This document shows positions 1 to 7,501 of a DNA stretch of 11,681 nucleotides, one piece after another. This DNA is from Lachnospiraceae bacterium. Its GTDB lineage: Bacteria; Bacillota; Clostridia; Lachnospirales; Lachnospiraceae. The first letter of the stretch is position 1. Every line of letters starts with the position of its first letter. A program made the position numbers and the translations under genes. The notes below the pieces were generated by a model, which had not been told where the DNA came from, did not search any database, and was given only the letters and a program-made list of their open reading frames with translations. The stretch lies in the NCBI GenBank assembly GCA_900766815.1, contig CAAFWV010000004.1, positions 1 through 11,681 of the forward strand, written 5' to 3'.

Positions 1-2277
1 AACGAGGTAACCAAGGTTCTTAACGAGACCAGTGAGAAGCTGATGGAGAAGTATCCCGGTCTTAATGTAATGGTTATGATGGACCAGGGTGAATATATTG
101 ATATTATTGTTAAGTCGGTACTGAATTCCATGCTTATCGGAGCATTGCTTGCAATCATAGTTCTTGCGCTTTTCCTGCGTGATGTTAAGCCGACACTTGT
201 GGTTGCAATCTCAATTCCGCTCAGTGTGCTTGCGGCACTCATCTGTATGTACTTCAGCGGAATCTCGCTCAATATGCTTTCACTTTCGGGACTGGCGCTC
301 GGAATCGGTATGCTTGTGGACAACTCGATAGTCGTTATGGAGAACATCTACCGACTGAGGGGAAGAGGAATAGAAGCGCCCCGTGCGGCTGTTCAGGGAA
401 CGAAGCAGGTGGCAGGTGCCATCATTTCTTCAACATTGACAACAGTCTGCGTATTCCTGCCCATGGTTTATTCGACAGGTCTGGTACGGGAGCTCATGAT
501 TCCCATGTGTCTGACCATCGTATTCTGTCTGATGGCGTCGCTCTTCGTTGCGATGACGGTTGTTCCGGCGGCATCTTCTACGCTGCTTAGGAATGCCAAG
601 CCCAAGAATCATAAGTGGTTTGACAGGATTCAGGACGCTTACGGACGCGCACTCGCAGTCTGCCTGAAGCATAAGTGGGCACCGATTCTTACTGCAGTCG
701 GACTGCTTATCTTAACGGGCTTCCTAGTAATCAGAATGGGTATTGTTGTCATGCCCGACATGACCATGAACCAGATTGAGGCTACCATTGAATATCCTGA
801 AGACTATGACAGGGATAAGTGCTACGAACTGACAGATGAGGCAATCGAGAGACTGCTTAAGGTGGAAGGACTCGGAAGTGTCGGAATACTGGGCGGAGAT
901 GAAACAACTATTATTGCCAATGATGCGGGAGCAGCAAACTTTAACTTCAGACATATGTCTTTAATGGCACGTACAAGTGATGAGAATGCCGGCTCGGATG
1001 AAATTAAGAAGATATTGTCCGATATGGAAGAAGCAGTAGCGGATATGGGAATAGACTTTGAGATCAGTACTGCATCATCAGAGATGGATTCAATGATGGG
1101 TGGTTCGGGGCTCAGCATTAATGTATCCGGAAGTGACCTGGATGAGCTTACAAGAATCAGTGAAGACCTCATGGATATAATTGATTCGGTAGAGGGCTAC
1201 AGCAATATTTCCAACGGCTCCGAGGATGCTGACAAGGTACTGCACCTGGTTATTGATAAGAACAAGGCCATGAGTATGGGACTGTCTGTTGCCCAGATAT
1301 ACAGTGAACTGGCTGACAAGATAGACAATACTGCTGATTCGGTTACCGTAACCATGGACAACATTGATATGAAGATTAAGGTTGTCGATAATATCGATCC
1401 GTTAACCAGGGAGAACATCATGGACTACACCTTTACGGTGGATGCTTATGATGAGGATGATGACCAGATAACTGAGGACCATAAGCTCTCCGAGTTTGCG
1501 ACCATTGAGGTTAACGATGGTATCTCGACGATTAACAGACTGAATCAGACAAGATATATAACAATTACAGCAAGCGTTGATGAGGGATATAATATTACCC
1601 TTCTTACCCGTGAGCTTGAGCCTATGCTTGAGGCATATGATATGCCTGACGGCTACAGACTTGACCTTGGCGGAGAGTATGACTCTGTTATGTCCATGAT
1701 TAGCCAGATGCTTCTCGTAGCAGGACTTGGATTACTGCTTATCTACCTGGTAATGGTGGCACAGTTCCAGAGCTTACTCAGCCCGTTCATCGTGCTCTTC
1801 ACCATTCCTCTTGCATTTACGGGAGGCTTCCTGTCGCTGTGGCTTACAGGCTCGAACTTATCAATTATCGGAATCATGGGCTTTATCGTGCTGATGGGTA
1901 CGGTTGTTAACAACGGTATTGTATTCGTAGACTACACCAATCAGCTGAGAATGGGCGGAATGGACAGACATGCGGCACTTATTGCCACCGGTAAGACCAG
2001 AATGCGTCCCATCCTTATGACAGCACTTACAACAATCCTTGCCGAGTGCAAGCTTATCTTCGGAGATGATATGGGAGCACAGCTCGGCGGAGGTATGGCG
2101 CTTGTTATTGCGGGTGGTCTTATATATGCAACCCTTATGACTCTGTTCATCATTCCTATAATGTATGACATCCTCTTTAAGAGACAGCCGACCAATGTTG
2201 ATATAGGTTCTGAGGACTTAGAGGAGGAGCTTGATGATGCAGGAGAGTTCCTAAAGGAGAGAAAGGCGGAGGTCTGA
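1..2277 (+). CDS. RND-family efflux permease (HAE1/AcrB-like), 5'-truncated by window edge
   Basis: Inner part and C-terminus of a resistance-nodulation-division transporter, a membrane pump driven by proton antiport. The frame is open from base 1 with no start, so the gene begins upstream. The 758 visible residues match AcrB from about residue 290 to the end, so roughly 290 residues are missing (TM1 and most of the first porter region). Seen: the TM2-TM6 block with the TM4 motif GMLVDNSIVVMEN (D at 319-321, N at 322-324), TM7 at about window codons 226-245, the second porter/docking region, then TM8-TM12 from about codon 567. An acidic tail follows (ends KERKAEV, stop TGA at 2275-2277). TM4 has D-N where AcrB has D407-D408. 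TM10 reads VVNNGIVFVDY, with N (1909-1911) where AcrB has K940. No adaptor gene is visible; it may lie upstream. The family is clear but the substrate is unknown. No obvious terminator follows. Confidence 0.93.
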   Translation, partial: NEVTKVLNETSEKLMEKYPGLNVMVMMDQGEYIDIIVKSVLNSMLIGALLAIIVLALFLRDVKPTLVVAISIPLSVLAALICMYFSGISLNMLSLSGLALGIGMLVDNSIVVMENIYRLRGRGIEAPRAAVQGTKQVAGAIISSTLTTVCVFLPMVYSTGLVRELMIPMCLTIVFCLMASLFVAMTVVPAASSTLLRNAKPKNHKWFDRIQDAYGRALAVCLKHKWAPILTAVGLLILTGFLVIRMGIVVMPDMTMNQIEATIEYPEDYDRDKCYELTDEAIERLLKVEGLGSVGILGGDETTIIANDAGAANFNFRHMSLMARTSDENAGSDEIKKILSDMEEAVADMGIDFEISTASSEMDSMMGGSGLSINVSGSDLDELTRISEDLMDIIDSVEGYSNISNGSEDADKVLHLVIDKNKAMSMGLSVAQIYSELADKIDNTADSVTVTMDNIDMKIKVVDNIDPLTRENIMDYTFTVDAYDEDDDQITEDHKLSEFATIEVNDGISTINRLNQTRYITITASVDEGYNITLLTRELEPMLEAYDMPDGYRLDLGGEYDSVMSMISQMLLVAGLGLLLIYLVMVAQFQSLLSPFIVLFTIPLAFTGGFLSLWLTGSNLSIIGIMGFIVLMGTVVNNGIVFVDYTNQLRMGGMDRHAALIATGKTRMRPILMTALTTILAECKLIFGDDMGAQLGGGMALVIAGGLIYATLMTLFIIPIMYDILFKRQPTNVDIGSEDLEEELDDAGEFLKERKAEV

Positions 2278-2346
2278 GTCACCTTCAATTAACGAACTGC
2301 CTATACAGTCAGTCGGTGGGCGCTTTTGCCAAAAAACAAACATGGG

Positions 2347-2375
2347 AATCTCGGAAATGACGTCCGTCTCAGATT
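2347..2375. repeat. Imperfect inverted repeat next to the GGDEF-gene promoter
   Basis: AATCT (2347-2351) and CGGA (2352-2355) pair with TCCG (2363-2366) and AGATT (2371-2375). The loop is 7 nt and there is a 4-nt bulge on the right arm. The right end overlaps the first two bases of the -35 box at 2374. It could be an operator, but the match is short and interrupted and could be chance. Confidence 0.25.
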
Positions 2376-2403
2376 GACAACCAAGTGAATAAAATGAGAT
2401 AAT
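2374..2403 (+). promoter_or_regulatory. Predicted sigma-A promoter for the GGDEF gene
   Basis: A perfect -35 TTGACA (2374-2379), an 18-bp spacer and a -10 GATAAT (2398-2403) preceded directly by TGA, an extended -10 element. Transcription would start near 2410, only about 20 nt before the TTG at 2430 and about 62 nt before the ATG at 2472. The remainder of the 2278-2429 gap holds no gene and no convincing terminator. Confidence 0.7.
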
Positions 2404-2429
2404 AAACCTAAGTATCGTTATGGCAGATA

Positions 2430-5400
2430 TTGGCTACAAATATCGACGTTTTGTACGTTACCGGGGTTAGTATGAATCAGACAGAATATGTTAAGAATTA
2501 TATAGAGAATTATCTCAATAACAGTGAAAATCATATTATCTTCATCACTGACCAGAGCAACTCCTTTGGCAACAGTGTGAAGGAGTATGATTTTTTGCGT
2601 TCACTTTACGGTGAGACCTATACATATCACTGGTTTGACGGGACTAAGGTTGAGGAACCGTTTGCCCCGTTTGTGCAGGTGCTTAAGTCGATGTATACGG
2701 CATTCTATGCAGACAGCATGACCGTGGAACAGTTTGCAGAGGCATCGGGAGCTTATTCGCTCCATACTCAGTTAATATCAACCTATCTTAAGCTCGGCAG
2801 GGCAGAGCGTGGCGAGGCTATGATAGTGTCGGAGGCGGGCTTTGAAAAAGAGCGAATGACTCAGTCTATCATAAGCGCCATAAAATATGTATTTGCCGAC
2901 AGACCCGGACTTATCATCCTTGACGGAATATGTAATTGCGGTATTTCAACACTGCGCATCATAAGCAGACTGAATTCGATACTAAAGGATACCCGTCTTA
3001 AGATAATTGCAGTATACAATGATGATATTGCTCCAAGAAGATATTGTCATGAACTGTTTGAAAAGATAATACGTGAGGCTGATGAGAATGGCAGAAGAAT
3101 AGATTTCTATGATTATGATACTGTTCAAAGCTATGAGGACTATGTTCTGTCAATTGACAGGAAGATTCCTCTGGATAAGAAGCTGATGTCGGAGTATATC
3201 ATTAAGCTGTCCAATCTGTTCTATTTCCTTAACTACGAGGATATGGAATATTATGTAAGCTATTTCTATAAGAAGATAATTGATGAAGGAATCAGACTGA
3301 CCATAGGTGATGCCTACGAATTTTACAGCTTTGCGACCCGCTGCTACATGATAGCAGGTGATTATAACAGGGCTACGATTATGTGTGAACGTCTCTCAAG
3401 ACTCTACGACAGGAAGAGAGAACCCATGAAGGACTTCGGGTACAATTATGTCTGTGAGCAGCTGCATGTGCTTATGGGACAGACAGAGCTTGCAACCAAG
3501 TATGCTCTTGAATGTATGGACATCGCTAAGAAGATGGGCGATGAGTTCTTAATGTTCTACGGTGTGGTTCTGTATTATGAGGCTATCAACAACGGCTGGA
3601 ATGATATGTTCAATGTAGCCTTTAATAAGGTTGCCACGGACGAGGAATTCATAAGTGAGCTGAAGAGACATAAGTACTACAATACTCTGGCCCATTATCT
3701 GGTATTCAGCTGTGGCAGTGATAAGGATACCATCAGGAGAATCGCCCACGGATATGAGGTTGAGCGGTACGATGAAGCGATGGCGCTGATAGAGCTTATA
3801 GGTAATAAGGACCTTGAGATCTCCGTTTATACCAAATATATTGTGCTGATGAATAATTACGGCATGCACAAGGAGGTTGAAGCTTTCTACGAGAGGAAGC
3901 TTGAGGTACTTGAGAGCGTAGACAATCCCAGACGTGAGGCAAATACATATCTGGGCAGGGGCTATGGCAAGATACTGAGTGAACAGTTCAAAGATGCGGA
4001 GGCTGACCTTATCAATGCTGTCCATATACTGTTCAGACTTGAGGATGCAGAAGCAGTATGTGAGGCGCTCTACAATATAGCAATCAACAGATCCTGTGCA
4101 CAGGATTATGTGAGCGTGTCGTTTATAATGAGACAACTTATGAAGCTTCTCGAGGTGCTTGGCATGAACACCCTTAAGATATGTGACAGGGTCAAGCTGC
4201 TCGGTATTTCGGCTATTGCAGCTCTTCTTACCGGAGATGAATATAATTGTTATTCCCTGACAAAAAGAGTTCGTGCTCTCGTGGATATGGATTATGAGAC
4301 CAATAATCATAATGTGACAATATCTCATAATTATGAGGAGAACCTGTATATATATGAATTGCTCTCTGCACTTCTTGCAGCCAAGAGCGGTGACGGGGAT
4401 ATGTCGCTTCGCCATTTCGAGATAGCGCATACCCTGTTTGAGAAGGTTGCAAATGTTGAATTCTTTACAGCCTTCCTTCTCTATTCGGAATACTATCTTC
4501 AGCTGAGGAAGTCAGGTGATGATGTAAAAGCGGGAGAGATTATGGTTGAGGCAGCTGCCTACTGTGAGAGGTATGACAAGCCGATAACCTATAATCTTAT
4601 TAAGAACTGTATAGAAGGTAAGCAGATTGATCCGCTTCTGTCAGAGCCGCCTTTTACGGAATATGCAATAAGGAAGATTAACAGACTGGCTAAGGATGTG
4701 GGCAAGGACAGAATAATTGCCAAGCAGAAGAAGGGCATATGGTTCCTGAGCTCTTGGCAGGAGCTTCTGAACCACGACCTCCTGGATAAGGATATCGTGC
4801 TTGAGGATGCATTCAACTCCTTCCAGGACGGCTTCAATATAGACAGGATGCTGTATGTCAGCATAAGTGGAGACTGGTGCAGTGTGGAGTATGCCAACTA
4901 CAAGGTCCACACCGGCTCGCTCAGTATCATCCCGTCCTTCTTCAACAAGTTCAAGTCAGAATTCGTAAGCAACTGCATGGACAATGATTATACACTGTAT
5001 TCTTCCATGCTTGAGGTGCTCAATACCGAGGTGGCCTACACCATTATCGGTATCCCGGTATTCTCTGATAAGGAGCTTATCGGTGCCTTCGTCGGTTCTG
5101 TCGGAGAGAATATCTTAAATGTCTATTCCGTTAATGAAGACGACCTTGCCATTATGAAAACCGCAATAGTTCAGGTTCATAATACAATCGAGAGACTGGA
5201 AGCCAAACTGAGTATTCTTAATACGAATAAGAGGCTGGGTGAGATGGTCGGAACAGACTTCCTGACAGGTCTGTATAACAGACAGGGTATGGAGGAAGCC
5301 ATAGATGAGATTGACGGTCTCAGATGCAGTGTGTCCGTTATGTATATTGATCTTGACAACTTCAAGTATTACAATGACCACTTCGGACATGAGGTCGGTG

Positions 5401-5762
5401 ATATGATACTTAAGGGCTTTGCCAAGATTCTTAGGGAAGTGACCAATTCCGCAATAGGAGATAGGGCTGTAAGGTACGGAGGAGATGAATTCGTAATTCT
5501 TCTTCCCGGTGATACAGGAGAGAGGGCACGCTCCATGGCTCAGATTATCCTAAAGAAGATGAAGACCGGTCTTATTAAGCAGATAACCGAATATGCCGAC
5601 GAGGATGTGGTTATCCCGGATGATAAGAAGCTGTCAGGTTCGGTAGGAATTGCTATAGCAGACGATGGAAAGAGAGAACATCTGGCGGAAGCATTGTCTA
5701 GAGCTGATGAAGCCCTTTATGAGGTTAAGAGGAACGGCAAGAGCGGATATTTCGTCATATAA
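2430..5762 (+). CDS. Multidomain diguanylate cyclase: degenerate STAND/AAA-like, TPR-like, GAF-like and GGDEF domains
   Basis: 1110 residues if begun at TTG 2430. The C-terminus (about 945-1110) is a GGDEF domain predicted to make cyclic di-GMP from two GTP: DxLTGLYNR entry motif, metal-binding DLDNF (D974, D976) and intact GGDEF at 1017-1021. The product inhibition I-site (RxxD five residues before GGDEF) reads AIGD, so its arginine is missing. Residues about 775-915 look like a GAF sensor domain, joined by a short coiled-coil-like helix. Residues about 290-730 are helical and TPR-like. The N-terminus resembles a STAND/AAA_16 ATPase (PFAPF at 77-81, Walker-B-like LIILD ending at D165), but where a Walker A is expected (about 35-49) there is no GxxxxGK[ST]. 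No signal peptide or membrane segment is seen, so it is likely cytoplasmic. The start is uncertain: TTG 2430 lacks a Shine-Dalgarno, and ATG 2472 (residue 15) is an alternative. It is likely monocistronic, with its own promoter and a hairpin downstream. Confidence 0.88.
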   Translation: MATNIDVLYVTGVSMNQTEYVKNYIENYLNNSENHIIFITDQSNSFGNSVKEYDFLRSLYGETYTYHWFDGTKVEEPFAPFVQVLKSMYTAFYADSMTVEQFAEASGAYSLHTQLISTYLKLGRAERGEAMIVSEAGFEKERMTQSIISAIKYVFADRPGLIILDGICNCGISTLRIISRLNSILKDTRLKIIAVYNDDIAPRRYCHELFEKIIREADENGRRIDFYDYDTVQSYEDYVLSIDRKIPLDKKLMSEYIIKLSNLFYFLNYEDMEYYVSYFYKKIIDEGIRLTIGDAYEFYSFATRCYMIAGDYNRATIMCERLSRLYDRKREPMKDFGYNYVCEQLHVLMGQTELATKYALECMDIAKKMGDEFLMFYGVVLYYEAINNGWNDMFNVAFNKVATDEEFISELKRHKYYNTLAHYLVFSCGSDKDTIRRIAHGYEVERYDEAMALIELIGNKDLEISVYTKYIVLMNNYGMHKEVEAFYERKLEVLESVDNPRREANTYLGRGYGKILSEQFKDAEADLINAVHILFRLEDAEAVCEALYNIAINRSCAQDYVSVSFIMRQLMKLLEVLGMNTLKICDRVKLLGISAIAALLTGDEYNCYSLTKRVRALVDMDYETNNHNVTISHNYEENLYIYELLSALLAAKSGDGDMSLRHFEIAHTLFEKVANVEFFTAFLLYSEYYLQLRKSGDDVKAGEIMVEAAAYCERYDKPITYNLIKNCIEGKQIDPLLSEPPFTEYAIRKINRLAKDVGKDRIIAKQKKGIWFLSSWQELLNHDLLDKDIVLEDAFNSFQDGFNIDRMLYVSISGDWCSVEYANYKVHTGSLSIIPSFFNKFKSEFVSNCMDNDYTLYSSMLEVLNTEVAYTIIGIPVFSDKELIGAFVGSVGENILNVYSVNEDDLAIMKTAIVQVHNTIERLEAKLSILNTNKRLGEMVGTDFLTGLYNRQGMEEAIDEIDGLRCSVSVMYIDLDNFKYYNDHFGHEVGDMILKGFAKILREVTNSAIGDRAVRYGGDEFVILLPGDTGERARSMAQIILKKMKTGLIKQITEYADEDVVIPDDKKLSGSVGIAIADDGKREHLAEALSRADEALYEVKRNGKSGYFVI

Positions 5763-5771
5763 AAATAGTAC

Positions 5772-5800
5772 TTGATTTATCTAATAGTAGATGCTAATAT
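5772..5800 (+). promoter_or_regulatory. Predicted sigma-A promoter of the rimP-nusA-infB operon
   Basis: TTGATT (5772-5777), a 17-bp spacer and TAATAT (5795-5800), preceded directly by TGC to give an extended -10. Transcription is expected to begin near 5807, about 18 nt before the leader hairpin and 71 nt before rimP. It sits just after the stop of the GGDEF gene, which marks a new transcription unit. Confidence 0.72.
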
Positions 5801-5824
5801 AGTTATGTTAATGATGTAGTTATG

Positions 5825-5852
5825 AAGGTGAACCGACGAGGTTCACCTTTTT
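5825..5852 (+). terminator. Leader hairpin with short U-tract: attenuator before rimP, and end of the GGDEF transcript
   Basis: AAGGTGAACC (5825-5834) and GGTTCACCTT (5840-5849) form a perfect 10-bp stem with a 5-nt loop (GACGA). A T-run at 5848-5852 follows and is then broken by G. This is an intrinsic-terminator shape with a weak, interrupted U-tract. It lies between the predicted promoter and the rimP ribosome binding site, so it would terminate part of the operon's own transcripts as well as read-through from upstream. In Bacillus subtilis the nusA operon is controlled by NusA-dependent termination in its leader. The same control here is inferred. Confidence 0.72.
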
Positions 5853-5877
5853 GTTGCGAATGATTTGAGGAGATGCT

Positions 5878-6339
5878 ATGGGTAGAAAGGAATACGAGAG
5901 CCGTACGGAAGAACTGCTCAAGCCCATTGTGGACAGTCTCGGTCTCAGAATCTACGATGTCGAATATGTCAAAGAAGGCAGTGATTATTACCTTAGAGCC
6001 TATATTGACAAGGACGGTGGAGTCACAATCGATGACTGCGAGGCAGTGAGCAGGGCACTCAATGTTAAGCTTGATGAAGAGGATTATGTGAAGGATGCTT
6101 ACATCTTGGAGGTCAGCAGTCCGGGGCTTGGAAGAAAGCTTAGCAGGGAGAGACACTTTGTGCAGAGCATGGGTGAGGAGATTGAGATTAAGACCTATAA
6201 GCCCATAGACAACTGCAAGGAATTCGTGGGAATACTTAAGGGATACAATAACGGAGATGTTACCATTGAGACAGAAGACGGTGACAGAACCTTTGTTAAG
6301 GATGATATAGCCGGCGTAAGGCTTACAATTGATTTCTGA
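5878..6339 (+). CDS. rimP: Ribosome maturation factor RimP
   Basis: 153 residues, the normal RimP length. RimP is a cytoplasmic assembly factor that binds the free 30S subunit and helps its late maturation. Seen: the N-terminal alpha/beta domain (LGLRIYDVEYVKEG, then LRAYIDKDGGVTIDDC), the family signature ILEVSSPGLGRKL at about residues 77-89, and a C-terminal SH3-like beta domain (about 90-153) ending in VRLTIDF. ATG 5878 is chosen because a GAGGAGA Shine-Dalgarno (5867-5873) lies just upstream. It is the first gene of the operon, 19 bp before nusA, and follows its own promoter and leader hairpin. Nothing odd is seen in the protein. Confidence 0.96.
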   Translation: MGRKEYESRTEELLKPIVDSLGLRIYDVEYVKEGSDYYLRAYIDKDGGVTIDDCEAVSRALNVKLDEEDYVKDAYILEVSSPGLGRKLSRERHFVQSMGEEIEIKTYKPIDNCKEFVGILKGYNNGDVTIETEDGDRTFVKDDIAGVRLTIDF

Positions 6340-6358
6340 TAGGGAGGATGATTGGACA

Positions 6359-7501
6359 ATGAATAAGGAACTTGTGGAAGCACTCAACGTACTGGAAAGC
6401 GAGAAGGAGATCAGCAAAGAGACATTATTTGCCACTATTGAGGATTCACTTCTTATCGCCTGCAAGAACCATTTCGGCAAGGCAGACAATGTTAAGGCTG
6501 AGATAGACAGAGAGACAGGCGATTTTCATGTATATGCCGAGAAGACTGTAGTAGAGAAGGCGTCTGACGTAGAGGATGACCTTGAGCAGATAGCACTTGA
6601 TGAGGCAATCAAGCTTGCAGGTGCTGCTGAGGTGGGTGACGTGGTTAAGGTTGAGATTAAGTCTAAGGACTTCGGCCGTATCGCTGTTCAGATAGCTAAG
6701 AATGTTATCCTCCAGAAGATTCGTGAGGAAGAGAGAACCGTAATCTACAATCAGTTCAATGAGAAGGAGAAGCAGGTTGTTACAGGTATAGTTCAGAGAT
6801 ATGTAGGCAACAACATCTCCATTAACCTTGGTAAGGCTGATGCACTGCTTAACGAGAGTGAGCAGGTAAAAACTGAGCACTTCAAGCCTACAGACAGAAT
6901 TAAGGTATATATTGTTGAGGTTAAGAACACCAACAAGGGACCCAGAATCTTAGTCAGCCGTACACATCCTGAGCTTGTACGTAAGCTCTTTGAGGCAGAG
7001 GTAGCAGAGATTCAGGACGGTACAGTTGAGATTAAGAGTATTGCAAGAGAAGCAGGAAGTCGTACCAAGATGGCTGTATGGAGCAACAATCCCATGGTAG
7101 ATCCCGTAGGTGCCTGCGTAGGTATGAACGGTGTAAGAGTTAATTCCATCGTTGATGAGCTTAGAGGTGAGAAGATTGATATTGTCTGCTGGGATGAGAA
7201 CCCCGGTAATCTTATTCAGAACGCCCTGTCACCCGCTAAAATCGTAGCGGTTTTTGCAGACCCTGATGAGAAGACAGCCAAGGTTGTTGTACCTGACTAT
7301 CAGCTCAGCCTTGCAATCGGTAAGGAAGGACAGAATGCCCGCCTTGCAGCAAGACTTACAGGATACAAGATTGATATTAAGAGCGAGACTCAGGCTAAGG
7401 ATGCTCCCGGATTCCGTTATGAGGATTATATGGATGAGTTCGATGAGTATGATGACGGCGAATATGAGTACGTTGAGGAAGAAGACGATATCCAGGAATA
7501 A
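6359..7501 (+). CDS. nusA: Transcription termination/antitermination factor NusA
   Basis: NusA binds RNA polymerase and nascent RNA and controls pausing, intrinsic termination and antitermination. The start is set at ATG 6359 (380 aa), after AGGGAGG at 6341-6347. An in-frame ATG at 6329 would overlap the end of rimP and add ten residues that do not belong to the family; MNKELVEAL is the usual beginning. Domains in order: N-terminal polymerase-binding domain (about 1-130), S1 (about 135-200, VVTGIVQRYVGNNISINLG), KH1 (about 200-280, DPVGACVGMNGVRV and GEKIDIV) and KH2 (about 285-345, QLSLAIGKEGQNARLAARLT). A strongly acidic, tyrosine-rich tail (about 350-380) follows. It lacks the C-terminal acidic repeats of E. 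coli NusA, as is normal in Firmicutes. It may control its own operon through the rimP leader hairpin (inferred). Confidence 0.97.
   Translation: MNKELVEALNVLESEKEISKETLFATIEDSLLIACKNHFGKADNVKAEIDRETGDFHVYAEKTVVEKASDVEDDLEQIALDEAIKLAGAAEVGDVVKVEIKSKDFGRIAVQIAKNVILQKIREEERTVIYNQFNEKEKQVVTGIVQRYVGNNISINLGKADALLNESEQVKTEHFKPTDRIKVYIVEVKNTNKGPRILVSRTHPELVRKLFEAEVAEIQDGTVEIKSIAREAGSRTKMAVWSNNPMVDPVGACVGMNGVRVNSIVDELRGEKIDIVCWDENPGNLIQNALSPAKIVAVFADPDEKTAKVVVPDYQLSLAIGKEGQNARLAARLTGYKIDIKSETQAKDAPGFRYEDYMDEFDEYDDGEYEYVEEEDDIQE

Noticed and set aside
2316..2340. Possible terminator after the RND gene (GGC-loop-GCC followed by A-run)
   Set aside because: The stem is only about 3 bp and is followed by A residues on the + strand. 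In the reverse direction the T-run is on the wrong side.
3549..4430. 293-codon open frame on the - strand inside the GGDEF gene
   Set aside because: It lies wholly antisense to a well-supported coding frame, shows no recognisable domain, and such frames arise from the codon bias of the + strand gene.
5822..5863. 13-codon ORF in the rimP leader (MKVNRRGSPFCCE) running through the hairpin
   Set aside because: It has no Shine-Dalgarno and no regulatory codon run, and its sequence is dictated by the hairpin. It could still matter if translation melts the stem, but nothing in the sequence supports that.
6329..6358. Upstream ATG 6329 as the nusA start
   Set aside because: It overlaps the end of rimP and adds residues not found in NusA. 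The strong AGGGAGG lies between it and ATG 6359, which gives the standard N-terminus.
5803..6489. 228-codon - strand open frame across the rimP leader, rimP and the start of nusA
   Set aside because: It is antisense to rimP and nusA, whose family identity is certain, and its translation shows no family features.
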